Positions 49,568-61,690 of a stretch of 64,000 nucleotides of DNA are shown here, piece after piece. Source of the DNA: Montifringilla adamsi (lineage: Eukaryota > Chordata > Aves > Passeriformes > Passeridae); contig JAGGNK010006559.1 of the NCBI GenBank assembly GCA_017590115.1, forward strand, positions 9,165,784 to 9,229,783, in the 5' to 3' direction. The notes under the pieces were generated by a model. That model did no database searches. It was not told the DNA's origin and saw only the letters and a list, made by a program, of their open reading frames with translations. The stretch's first letter is position 1, and the number at the start of each line of letters is the position of its first letter. The position numbers and the translations under genes are program-made.

Positions 49568-51724
49568 CTGAAGAAATTTGGTGTCTTTAAAGTGGTATTA
49601 TTTTTTGCTTTGGTCTTCCAATATCCTGGAGTCACCTAAGGCTACATGAATCACCTATATCCTCAGTTACCTAAATTTCTTCAGCCATCTCATATCCTTA
49701 AACACAATAAAACTTCAGCATCTGGCATCTTTGTTTACCTTGTAAATATTCCAGTAAAATAGATATTCCAGGTATCGAAGTAAGATGCTTCTAAAACATG
49801 GTTATGTATATCCACATGAATATGAAATAAGTGGTGAGTATTTTTCTGGTTTTTTACTGAAGATGAGGATCAAATATCCAAAAGATGTCTACATTTAGTT
49901 TAAGACACTGGAAAGTAATGATTCTTTTTTCTGACATTTTTAATTTCTGGACAGGGAAGAAAACCAACACTGTAAAAAGAGAGAATATAATTTTCAGTAA
50001 CGCTAGTAATATGAGGGACAGAAGTAAGAATACAGATTTTTTTCTTTTGTTCAAAACAAGGTTGTGAAGATTTTCAGTCATAAGTCATTGTATTGCTTCA
50101 TTGGGCCCTAGTTAAACTGTTTGCTATTTTATAAAGCCGATAAGCTAGGTTTTCCAAGCTATATGGCAAAGTACTGAGTCCATGTCAAATGTAAGTAAGA
50201 AATGTGCTCAAAGCCTGAGATAATTCTTCTTGGTGTTGTTATTTCTACAGCTGCAGTGACAGCTGTAATAAGATTTTCTAGAAAGTGCAACAGTATAATT
50301 TCCCTCTTTAAATATATTCTACTAACTACAAAACATGTTAATCTGAGTGCACTGTTATCTTTCCTACCTATCCAAAATAAGCCATAAGCAGAAAAGAATT
50401 TAAAATCATATTAGCTATTTCCTGGAATGAAGAAAACACTGTATTATACTGCTGATAACTGGTCATTAATGTCCCTGATTTGGAATTAATGTCCTTTATT
50501 CTGGCTATGCTATACTGATGATATGCTTTGGCACTGAATGAAGACATGATGTTTTCTCTCTAGGCTACACCACTTTTTGTGTGCATACCTCCTGTTACAT
50601 ACAGATCAAGTTTGAAATATAATTTCATTTTGTAATTTGTTTTCTTGGTTAAAAAAAAAAAAAGAACTCTAAAATCGTTCTATTGCAGTTCCAGTACATT
50701 GAGACAAGATTGTTCTGAGATTCTTTGTTTGAATACCAAAGACGGTAACCATGCAATCAATATGTTAAAGTCATGAAAAATGTTTCTGGATAGTCAAGAG
50801 ACATTGCACAAAACCTTCATGCAGTGAATTGTGTAAAGAATGAGAGAAGTAAAAAAACTAGATTGTAGTCTTTAAGGGCTTAAAGTGAGAGTAAGAGAGT
50901 AAATGGGGCTACGGAAAGTTTTGTCTCCAGCTAGATACCTTTTGCTGTTCAGAGAAGATGATGTAATAAGTTGATCAGGCAAGTGTACTGATCACATATG
51001 TATTTAAACTTGAATTAATGGATATTATCAACAAAGTTAAGTTTTGTTTTCTTTTGCCTTCAAAACCCATTCTTTTTTTTTTTTCCTAAGGCTTAATATT
51101 TCATATTTGAATATGTTTTACCAGAGTTTTAAGTCTCTTAAAATATGTGGGACTATTTACTTATAATATTCTTCCCAATTTGTATTAGAGTCTAAATAGA
51201 GAATGAGTAGATATATGGATTATTACCAAAGTGTTTTAAATGTAAATTAATTTCCAGAGAAAAAGAGTACAAATATCTTGCTAGCTCTTGGTATTTACTA
51301 GATGAGAGTGATGATCCTAAATCTGAATGAACCTGAATGAAAACTATCTATCTTAAAACACAAAATAATAGTGAAATATTTATTGTATGTATATTATATC
51401 GCTTGTTGCATATTTTTAGCATTACTCTGTAGCACAGATTTTTTTAAATTGATCTTCCTTTCTTGAGTGTATTGCAACTACAAGTCAAAATGTAGATGTC
51501 TCTGCATGTAAACATGCCCAGATCCCTACAAACACTTTCTGAAGTTAAACAAAAGTCTGTGAACTAGTTTTGTTTGTAATTGATCAAGCCCTAAAGAAGT
51601 CTTTAGATTCCTATTATAGGAGTCATTTACACTGTATCATCTTCAAAAGAGACTGAAAATATCAGACCCAAATGCTTCAGTACAGAAACCTTATCTAAAC
51701 AATTTTCCCCCCCAAAAGATACAG
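49568..51724. other. AT-rich non-coding sequence
   Basis: Nothing beyond short homopolymer runs was recognised. Confidence 0.4.
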
Positions 51725-51834
51725 GGTCTGGGGAAACCTGATCTAGTAATTGGCACCCCTGACCATGGTAGGGAAATTTGAATTATATTTAAGGTCTTTT
51801 CCAAATCAAACCAATCTATGATTAGTTGATTCTA
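51725..51834 (+). mobile_element. CR1 LINE 3' end fragment
   Basis: Matches the CR1 3' UTR: AACCTGATCTAGTAATTGGC, then CCATGGTAGGG, then AAGGTCTTTTCCAAATCAAA, and a diverged terminal repeat (CTATGATTAGTTGATTCTA). About 110 bp remain. Confidence 0.88.
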
Positions 51835-52074
51835 CAAGTTTTATTCTTTTGGGACTTGATAATCTTTCCCATTATATATATTTTTTTGTGTTTCTAAAAT
51901 AGTCTTTCACCTTATTGCAGCGTAAGACTCACAAAGCTAAATGTCCTCATTCCTTTGCACATTGTGGAATATGAGACAATATAAATTTAGTGGGATATTT
52001 CTATGAAACAAAAGAGAATATTACTAAAAATAATTGTTTGTAAATAAAAGAATCCATGCATTTCAGAAACTTTT

Positions 52075-52122
52075 GTGTTCTTTGCAGGGCTGCTCTCAAC
52101 AACTTCTCTGCCCAATCTGTAG
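52075..52122 (-). mobile_element. Inverted CR1 coding fragment, head to head with the next feature
   Basis: On + this reads GCAGGGCTGCTCTCAACAAC and then TCTGCCCAATCTGTA, which is the antisense of a CR1 segment from the late transcriptase region (sense GAGAGCAGCCCTGC). It abuts a sense-strand CR1 3' UTR at about 52122. This is the arrangement expected of a 5' inversion during insertion. Confidence 0.6.
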
Positions 52123-52242
52123 GTGTGGATAGGGCCTTGAGCAACCTGGCCCTGTGGGAGGTGTCCTGGCCCATGGCAGAGTTGGAGCTAGAAGGTTTTA
52201 ACATTCATTCCAGTCCCTTAGCATTCTATGATTCTATGATTT
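52123..52242 (+). mobile_element. CR1 LINE 3' UTR with intact terminal repeats
   Basis: Reads GGGCCTTGAGCAACCTGGCC, GTGGGAGGTGTCCTGGCCCA, and ends CATTCTATGATTCTATGAT, a well-preserved copy of the CR1 3' terminus. It is joined at its 5' side to an inverted CR1 piece. Confidence 0.92.
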
Positions 52243-52640
52243 GAGAAGCCAGGCTGACACCTTTGGCAGGATCCATATGAGTTCTATGGCTGATAAAGAT
52301 TATTGGATCTGGCTAACTAGCTAGTACAAGTGAGATGCTTACATATATATGTATGAGAAGACTCTTACATCTTACATTAAAGAATCATAATTCTCTTAAA
52401 CACCATTAAGATCCCCAAAGGTCTTTGCTCACTATGGCAAACTGTATAAAAAATTTGCAACCACTGAAGCACACCCTGCCTCCTGGATTTCAGAAAGTTG
52501 GACTTTAAGACACGTGATAGGAGCTTGAAATAAGATAAAGGTGACACTAGTATCCAATTATCTCAGATCTAAGGAGAAGTAGACAAGGCTTAAGGAGAAT
52601 AATGTATCCACAAGGAAAGCCAACAGCAGCTGTGCTGAAA

Positions 52641-52976
52641 ATCAGCTCTGATTGGGTTTGATGTGGGAGAGGCCGTAGCCTGCACTCATTTGATAAGGTC
52701 AGAGAGGTTCTTGGGCATTCCCAGATGCACCTGGACTACATTAATCCATGGCTGATGATTATTTTTCTGCTTAATCTATCTCTCACTTTCTTTTCTCTCC
52801 CTCACCACCATGCCCCCTCACTCTCTTTGTATTCCTATTTCTTTTCCTCTCTCTCTCTCCCTCTCACTTTTACTGCTAAATAAAACCCATACTGCTGACT
52901 TCAGCATATGGCCTTGTTTGCGCCTTAATTTGGGCAGAGGTGCCTCTCTAATAATTTTAATAGTCCGACTGTAACA
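52641..52976 (+). mobile_element. Probable solo LTR, left end uncertain
   Basis: An AATAAA signal at 52879-52884 follows a CT-rich stretch. It is followed by about 90 bp of R/U5-like sequence (TTGTTTGCGCCTTAATTTGG) ending GACTGTAACA at 52976. That is the usual order of an LTR 3' half. A TG start matching the AACA end was not found; TGAAAATCAG at 52641 is only a guess, and the copy may be truncated. I do not recognise the family. Confidence 0.45.
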
Positions 52977-53175
52977 GTGTGGTGTAAAGAAGCTGGCAAA
53001 AGGCCACTCATTTTATATCCCTTGGTCCTAGGGAGAGATACTCCAGTCCTCTCCTTGCCCTACTTACAGTATAATACCTTTGTCTTCTATATGCAAGCAC
53101 TTCTATAAGCAAGTGGCTATAATAGAAACATAGTTTTATATGAGAGGGTTAATTTTTTGCTTTTCCTTTATAAGC

Positions 53176-53240
53176 AAAAAAAAAAAAAACCAAAAAAAAC
53201 CCAAAACAAAAAAACAAAAAAAACTTAAAAAAACCCCACC
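53176..53240. repeat. A-rich tract with CC/CCC interruptions
   Basis: Runs of A broken by CC, CCC and single C, ending CCCCACC. Composition is like the tracts at 33088 and 58001. Confidence 0.9.
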
Positions 53241-56200
53241 TGTAAATGGATCGTGTTCATCCAAATAACAGAAAAGACTGGTACACAGTGGTAGAGTAAC
53301 TCATACACTACGGAACACATCTCACTAATAAAAGAAAAGAGAATGAAAAATAAAATCTGTTTATCCTGGTAAAGCCTATTCTCTGAAGACTCAAATTTTA
53401 TTCGTATTGGAAAAAAAAATCCTTTTGTGACATGAAACTTTTAATTGATAGTACTTCATCTCTAAATTGGGATGAAAACACATTTCTATGCTCTAGAAGA
53501 GTGTTGTATGTACATACATTTTGAGAATTTTTGTGATCTTAGAAATGCATTCGAGAAGAACACAGAATTATCTTTTATACAATAATGTAGGTTATTAATT
53601 ATGTAGTTGTATTTAATATCTGCTTTTATAACACAATAAATGATCATGATAAATCAAAGTTTTTATTTGGTTGGCTTTTTTTTCATTCTTCTTTGAATGA
53701 AGTAATGCAACTGTACTTTAAGTTCTTCCAAAATTACTGCAAGACTTTCCTATTTTTAACATGCTTGACAGAAATAAAATGATGTGTCAGAGCATGCTGT
53801 TTCTTTAAGAATGAGATATTAACCTCATTTTTCTTATGTTTCTTTCTCAGAATGGGGAACTTTAGGCAAACAAAGTGCTTTGCTGTGTAACAATGAAACC
53901 CTGAATAACTCCTGTATCTGAATTTTCATTTACAACAGTTTCAGCCACCAGCTACCCATTGAGGCTTGTAAGTTCAATTTTCCCAAGTCTTTTGTATCTT
54001 CTCTATATCCTAGTTAAGTTCCATCTTGCCATCCAGAGGCCTTAAGTTAACCATGTATACCATGGTTTGATTTAAAAAGTCAAATGTAATAGAAAAAGGG
54101 AAAAAAACCCCGTAAAATAGAAGTAATCACATAATCTCTCTGTCTCAGCCTCATAAGCTCTGCAGTTCTGCAGATTCATCATCCAAACTTAATTTGAAGT
54201 GACTGGACTGATGCTACATTGGCTGCCACTTAGGCTCTGACTAGTGCTACTGCTGTGTATCATTAGAACACCTCCTGTTGGACAGAAAAATGTTATTGCT
54301 CCTGGCTAGCGCTGCAGAAATATGCCATGCTACAAGAATCTGTTCAGTACCTGGAATAAGATTTGAGCTGTCACAGTCTCATTTAAATAAAATAAAATTT
54401 TAAAAATTTAAAATAAAATATATGGGAGAGGACTAAGAGACAGAGGTGGGGGAAAAAGAAGTGACTGTTAAAATAAAAAAAAATCTGGCATCCTGAAGAA
54501 GAAGCTGGAGTAACACCTGTCATCAGACTGAGATAGAAGGTGACCTCTCCCAGAAAAATGTGTCCCTGGAGTTTCCTGGCTGACACCACAGTGGATACAT
54601 CAGTTTAAATACATCTTCATTTAAGGACATAAGGTTGAAGATAAAATGTCAAAATTCGGTAGGAATACATAAACACACACAGAGACAATTATATATATTT
54701 ACACACACATCCACATATACACATACATGTATGTATGAGGAGAGATTGAACACATATAAAGAATATAGACAGTACTATGGTGGCAAAAGAAAGATGAGGA
54801 AAGCTGTAGAAATCTAAGACAATTTTTTGAAGGAAGAAACTTAAACTCACTCCCCATTGTTTATAGGGTACATGACCTCAATTTGTAGGAAACTCTTACA
54901 TAATTTAAACTCCTAATTTCACATATCCTCAGAGAATTTGCCTGTACAGCTAAATTGATGTGTTATTGCTAATAGGGGCTAATTTCCAATGTGGAAATAT
55001 CAAGCATGTATTGAACAAATTACTTTAAAGTCAGTTAGATTTACAAATACGCTATTTTTTCATCCTGAAACAATCCACATAGACAATTAGCTCTAAGTAA
55101 CTATATATTCTCTACCTACTTTATTGACATTTTTTTTTTTTTAATCTAAGCAAGTCCACAGTTGCCTTACACTTAAACTCTTAACAGAACAGTACACCAT
55201 TTGTAGGCAAGAAATATACCCTCTTAGACGCTTTTCTTCCTCTTGTACTATCCTTTGGCAAGAGCTTCCAACAGTCATTAGATCAAGTAAATTTCTCAAA
55301 TTTTGGACTTTATGAAAATACATAATTATGAAAATGGAACCTGGTGAAACCTAGGAAATTATGAGGGAAAAATCACAAAAATATATATAGGTATATATAT
55401 CCATATATACACACAATGGTGTGACAAAAATAAATCCAAACAAACTAATTGCATTAGAGCTTTTTTTTTCTTTGCAATTATAAATTAAAAGACTTTTTTC
55501 TTAGACTGCTTTTTTTTTTCTTTTTCCCCTTTTAAATTTTTTTTTAACCTAGATAAATATAAGAGAAATCTCAGAAGTAAGGCAATTCTGTTTTGTTGAA
55601 GAATTACTTAAATATTATGAATACTCTTCAACAATATAATTTAATATATTATTTTTATTTATTATGACATTAAACACAGACACTGATAAATGTAATGCTG
55701 AGCACCAAAGAGAAGATTTTGTGAAGGACTTGGCATTAAAATTCAGTGTGTTGTATATAATACATTTCCTGGCTCTGTCTGTAACTTAGGCACTTTAGAT
55801 TTAAAGAAAGCCTTGTGGCCCAAAATAGTGTTACAGAAGATATGAATACAGTCCATCATTAGTGGAAGAAAAGTGTAGTTATCTGAAGAAAACAATGTGC
55901 TGGGTTGGAGGCATGTGACAAAAAGGTTTAAAATGTCTGCACATCTTTGGAAGTGTGACATTTTCTACTGGCAGGAGCAGAGACAGGCAGAGCAGACTGA
56001 AGAAAGGAAAATGCCTAATGAGGTTTGAAGGGAAAGTTGCTACAGTGCTGGTTGCAAACACACCATAATCAATTTGTATTTCTCTTTTTTGTCTCATCTG
56101 CTGTACCAGGTTCTCTGTCAGGGTCGGCACTTCATTCATAATAGCTCATACACTGTGCAGGGATAAAACAAGGAAAGGTTAGGAAAAGTAGTGTGGGTGA

Positions 56201-57280
56201 TAATATTGACAGAAACTGCATAGGTTGCATGAAGGTAGTGATTTATGCCAGCTGAAAAACTGTCTACTATATACATTTTTTTAAAAACAATAAGAATTTT
56301 CAGCTGTCCTGTCTGTTACTGGCACATTCTCTGTGTATACACAAAAGAATAATTACCAATACTCTATGTAGTACTCTAGGTAAAATGCAAAAATTTCCAT
56401 TACTGCACGGTGAGATTACACATTAAGCTTTAAATATTCAATGAAGTAAGGAAGACACTTTAGCTTTTTTTTTAGAAAATTAAAAAAAAAAAAAGATTCT
56501 AAAAATATAACCTTTCATTCCAAAGAGTTTACATTTAAAATAAGTAAAGAAAAATTTTGCATAATATATAAAACTGACTATTAAATTCTAAGTATTTTTA
56601 GAAAGTGCTAATAAGCATTTTGACTAGTACAGATAACTAACAGCTTTCAAAGCAATGCCAAAATTACTTCCATAGAAAATGTACAGAAAATGTTGCTATC
56701 CTGTAGCCTGCAAGAATCTATCAGAACAGAGAAACTGTAAACTCAGGAAATCAGTCTGGCTTTTGTATGTATATCTATTTAATTGATGTCATGACAACAT
56801 ATTGCCTAATGTATAGCTGATGCTGGAAAATAAGTTGACAGCTGTATGAAACAGCAAGTACCATCACTAGGAAGAATTGTGTTTAATTATGTGTCTCTAA
56901 CCACAGAAATTCAGGGACCTGATACACAGAAAGGACTAACAGAAATCATACTGGCTTATAGCCAGCACTGAGACAAGGCTGATATTTTCATGACCAATAA
57001 AGGGTATTTTGTAATTTATTTTTTTGTTTAAGCATAAAGAAAAAAACCCAATCCATCAAAGCATCAAATAATTAAATTTACTTTTTCTGTATTACCGTAG
57101 AAATAGTAGGTGGACACTCAAGAGTTTTGGGCTGTTCCAAATTCTATCATATTATCAGCTGCATCAAGTTGGTCTGCACAGAATTGTTTGAAGTATGCTG
57201 CAATATAAGTAGATACCATCTTGTAAGTAATTTAATATATTGTTCTCCTGAAGAACTCCTCGTGTGACAGTGATGAAACT
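53241..57280. other. AT-rich non-coding sequence
   Basis: No gene or transposon was recognised. There are short CA/TA-rich patches (about 54670-54740 and 55380-55415) and T-runs near 55130 and 55510. Confidence 0.4.
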
Positions 57281-57724
57281 ATAGAATTAGAACCATAGAA
57301 TGGCTTGGGTTGGAAGGGACCTTAAAGGTCATCTAGTTCAACCTGCCTGACATGGGCAGGTACATCTTCCATAGACTGTATGGCCCAGAGCTCCATCTAG
57401 CCTGGCCCTGGGCCAGGGATGGTGCATTCACAAGTTCACTAGGCAACCTGTTCCAGTGACTTACCACCCTCACAGTAAATAACTTTTTTTCCTGACATCT
57501 AATTTAAACCTACTCTCTTTGTGTTTGAAGCCCTTTCCCCTTGTCCTGTCACTACATGCCCTTGTAAATAGACCCTCTACATCTTTCTTGTGGGCTTCCT
57601 TCAGGTACTGGGAGGGTACAATTAGGTCACCCCAATGCCTTTTCTTTTCCAGGCTGAACAAATTGAGATCTCTTAGCCTTTCCTCATAGGTGAGGTGCTC
57701 CATCCCTCCAGTCAGTGGCCTACC
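57281..57724 (-). mobile_element. CR1 LINE 3' fragment
   Basis: On + it starts with CCATAGAATGGCTTGGGTTG (57293-57312), the reverse complement of the CR1 end. The - strand frame at 57470-57703 begins MEHLTYEERLRDLNLFSLEK, the conserved CR1 C-terminal peptide. It breaks off upstream of that peptide (about 57724). It is one of the better preserved copies in the window. Confidence 0.95.
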
Positions 57725-58000
57725 TTTACTACAAATTACTGATATTTTGATGATTTACCACACACTACTGTGGTGCAATCTGCTACACTGTGGATGCTTT
57801 AAGAGGATGCATAATGTTTATGTTAAATGGACCAAGGCCTATTGACCCCTCACAAATGGAATTTTATCCATGATTTTAACAAAAATCAGGCCTAGTTTTG
57901 TCAGCTTTCTTTATACTCCAGTGTTGGTTCCTCTATGAAGCAAATAAAATTATTTAATTTTAAGTGGCTTATGATAACTCAAATTGGTGCAGACTATCAC

Positions 58001-58210
58001 AAAAAAAAACCAAAACCAACAACAACAAAAAAAAAACAAACCCACAAAAAACTAAAAAAAACCCACCAAAAAATAACACACAAACAAAAAAAAAAAAAAA
58101 AACCCTCAATTAATCAATCACACAAACAAAAAACAAAAAACCCCCACCAAACAATCAAACATAAACCCTACAAAAAAACCCTCCAAAAAACCCCCTCAAA
58201 AAATCCCAAA
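58001..58210. repeat. Long A/C-rich low-complexity tract
   Basis: About 210 bp made almost entirely of A and C, with A-runs broken by CC, CCC, CAAC and CCACC. T and especially G are nearly absent on this strand. The Lys/Thr/Pro-rich open frame at 57935-58231 is an artefact. Confidence 0.95.
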
Positions 58211-59292
58211 TACTCAAAGGAAATATTTTAAGACATACAGTATGAATTAAAAATACTAAACTGCACAGACTAGTTTCAAGAAGCACTTTGTCAGCCTTCA
58301 AGTGTGATGATGGACAATTTCTTCTAGTTCACATATAAATCAAAAATTTCTCCTTATTTTTGTTCAGCTACCTTTTTGAAATTTCAAAACAGTTCAGAAA
58401 ACGTTCATTGATAGCACCAGCTGCTATCTCTAATGTAAGGTAGGTGAGTCACCAACTGGCATAATAGAAAAGTTATACTGCATGATGCATTATGAGATGA
58501 TGTGAATGGTGTTATTATGTCCACTGTAGGGTAATACATTCCCTTCATTAAATGAAGAAATTAAACATTTGATGCATGATGCAAACGTTGCCACAAGGTT
58601 CTCTCTTCATATAGATGTCTATATAACATGAAATTTTACAGGGTGCTGAGACACTAATGATAGACACCCCATAGCTTTCCATATTCACATTCTGTAACAG
58701 AAGCTACAAAGCCTAGTGCAGCTGCTTCCCAGTAGGACAATGTGCTCCTAAAGCACAGGTTTTCTCAATGTGTTGGATACCTTTGTGTAGTAATAGGAAT
58801 TTTTCAAGTTTCTTTGCATGGACTGAAATCATCTTGTTCACTTATTGCTGATATTGAAAAGGGTATTTCTGGGGATTTTTTTTGGTTGTATTTTTTTTCT
58901 ATTTTGAAATTGTGCTTAGTTGGTCATTTAATAGGTGAATTTTTTTTCTATTAAAAACTGCACTTTGATAGGAAAGCTTCAAAGAAAGCTTATTCTTTGA
59001 GAAAGGTAATTTTTAAAGCAAAATGTTGAACCTCTGGTATGAAACCATTTTATTTCCATGAGAGAATGCTTTTTTCACTATTCTTTGTCCAGAACAGAGA
59101 TTACACTGCTATATTATGACCCTCTTGTCTATGTTTAACCTCTTTTTTCTTCCTTGCCATTTTTGGATGCTGACTACTTTTTAGATTCATGAGACATTGA
59201 TATTTTCAAATTCAGTTCTCCAAAACACCTACTTTGCCAAATATAGAGCAGGCTGAAGATTAGCACCTCATTAACTCATTTTTTTTCTATAA
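58211..59292. other. AT-rich non-coding sequence
   Basis: Nothing was recognised. Confidence 0.4.
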
Positions 59293-59560
59293 AATCATAG
59301 AATCACAGAATGATTTGGGTTGGAAGGGACATTAAAGATAATCTAGTTCCAACTCTCCTGCCATAGGCAGGGGTATCTCTCACTAGACCAGGTTGCTCGA
59401 AGTCCCATCTAACTTTGCCAGGACTGCTCAGCTTCTCTGGGCAGCCTGTTCCACTGCCTCACCATCCCTACAGTAAAGAATTTGTCCTGCATATCTAATG
59501 AATATTTCCCATCTTTCAGTTTGGAAACATTCTCCTTGTCCTATAGCTACAATTCCTGAT
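59293..59560 (-). mobile_element. CR1 LINE 3' fragment
   Basis: On + it starts AATCATAGAATCACAGAATG and continues TTTGGGTTGGAAGGGACATT, the reverse complement of the CR1 terminus and 3' UTR. The match carries on through CAGCCTGTTCCACTGCCTCA and fades at about 59560. Confidence 0.92.
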
Positions 59561-60910
59561 GAAGAAATGCCTTTGTCATTGACTATGGCAGCGTTTAAGT
59601 CTGTTATGAGAAAAAGCTACCTGTTAGGGTCCTACTGCTGGACGGAGCAGGTTGAACCTGAAAGTTCACTCTTTGTCAGTGGTATCTAAACCCATGCTGA
59701 ATCCCAATATCATGTTGCAATTTTTTTTTTCACTTATGAGCTAGAGGGCCCAGTCCGGCTTTTACTGCAAGCTATGGATCATGGCTCGCCACTAGTACAG
59801 GCATACTTAACTTAATGTGATCTTCCTAACAAATACCACTTTTTTTCTTTTTTTTTTTAAATCATTCCCCCCACCCCTCCCCCAGCCCAGCTTTTTCTCT
59901 CATACCATGGTTCATTTTTAAAAGACAATGCACAGCGCCCCATTCATGTTTAACCTTCTAAATATTTACTAAAATATACCTTTTGCAACTTAGAAAGCCA
60001 AACTACACAGCTTTATTGTTCTATTTCTCATGTCTTTGCTACTGCTGATATATCTTTCCTGTTGCTTTAGCATTTCACTATCCTTGCTGTCTCTGAGGCC
60101 TTTCTTTTTCCCAACTTTCCTAAAATCCTCTAATCCTATAGATTCCCACAAAAAGTATGGCAGAAGATGAAAAGTGTCCTGTTTGTTGTTTAGTGTACTT
60201 TAGACAGTTCAGCACTGGGAAAGTCTGAAGACATGATAGTTGCATAGATTGTACATTTAAAATGTAAACTTCTCCTATGAAATAACTTAATACCCAAACC
60301 AAACAAAAACCTCCAAACTCTGACACGTGATTTTATGGTTGTGTCTTAGGGAAAATAAAGCATTTTCCAGAAGTGATATATGCATGCGAGTTAGAGAAAC
60401 ATAGGTCTATCCTAGATTTTTCCTATCTGCCAAGTCCTTCTTTGATTTTATTTTAATTAACACAAGATACATTTCTCTCACTCACACTAACAAGTAAAAT
60501 TTCCGATAACTCTTCCAAAAAAATTTGAATGAAGATGAATAGATGGTCTGAAATAGGTTAGAGAAGTTTCTCAGAGCTAATTACACTGATTTACTGGCCC
60601 TGCTCTTCATATAATTTCAGCAGCACTACTTCCTAAATATTGGAATATTTTCAGTTTTGCAGTATCCTAGTTGCTCTGCCAAGAAAGGTGGTGCTTAAAA
60701 CATGAAGCACTTAACTGATCTTCAGTTTCTTGTTATCAGTTTAAGAAACAACATTTTGGTAAAAAATTAAATTAATAAACTTAACACTACATGGGACAGG
60801 GAAATGGACTGTACTCATGAGAGCTAGAAAATATCTGTGTCAAAGAAGTAAGCAAAGGAAGCATCCTGGCATCAGTATTTTTGCTGTACCTTTCCACATC
60901 TTTTATTTGA
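59561..60910. other. Unassigned non-coding sequence
   Basis: No repeat or gene was recognised between the CR1 end and the LTR. A T-rich and CCCC-rich patch lies at about 59840-59890. Confidence 0.35.
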
Positions 60911-61690
60911 TGTATTGGGTGTCAATGCCTTGGCGATGAGAGGGGTGCAGAGGAGGACCTGTCCTGTGCTGGACACAGCTGGTTCCAGATGGCTCCAGTA
61001 GATCCAGCATGGGACACAGCTCAGTCCCTCAGCCAAGCACACTTTAAAAATGACAACACTCTGTACACTAGTAGTGTGATAGGAGTCAGTGAGGAAAGGG
61101 TGAGAAATAGCCCTACAGACAGCAAGGTAAGAGAAGCAGTTGGAGGAGGTGCTCCAGGCGCCAGAGCAGGGCAGAGGCTCCCCTGCAGTTCATGGAGATT
61201 AAACTGGAGTAGATACCCACACTGCAAGCCATGGAGTGTGTAGCTATTTTCTGAAAAGATCTGCAGTCTGTGGAAAATCCATGTATATCCCATGTCTATC
61301 CCATGTCTATCTCTATGATGGAGAAGGGTAAAATATTGAGGCGGAAGGAGTAGCACAGAAGAACAGTTAGGAATTGACCACAGCTCCTAGTTCCATTCCT
61401 GGCTCTACTCAGCAGTGAGATAAAGGAATCAAGAATGAAGGAGTTCAGCCAGACCTGGAGGAAGGGCGGGTGGTGTTTTAGTTTTTATTTCTCACCATTT
61501 GACGGTTTAATTAGCAAAAACTGAAATCAATTTTCCCTAAGTAGATTCTGTTTTGTCCATGATAATGGTCATTAGTAAATGATCCCCCTGTATTTATTTT
61601 GACTCATGGAGGTTTTTGTCTTACTTTTTCTTCCTGTTCCACTGAGTTGCAGGTGAGCACCTGGCAGCCAGCCAAGGTCAACCCACCATA
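60911..61690 (+). mobile_element. Near full-length solo LTR of an avian endogenous retrovirus
   Basis: Starts TGTATTGGGT at 60911 and ends CCAAGGTCAACCCACCATA at 61690, the two ends of the long avian LTR family also seen truncated at 11292-12110. Internal blocks recognised are GGAGGAGGTGCTCCAGGCGCC (about 61143), the CTCCCCTGCAG block, and TTTTATTTCTCACCAT near the polyadenylation side. At 780 bp it is somewhat shorter than longer members of the family as I remember them, and the repeated CTGGAGCAG-type middle section is reduced. The final CA appears as TA. Flanking 6-mers (ATTTGA, AATATT) do not match, so no target duplication is visible. No primer binding site or internal sequence follows. 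Open frames at 60989-61356 on either strand are by-products. Confidence 0.9.
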
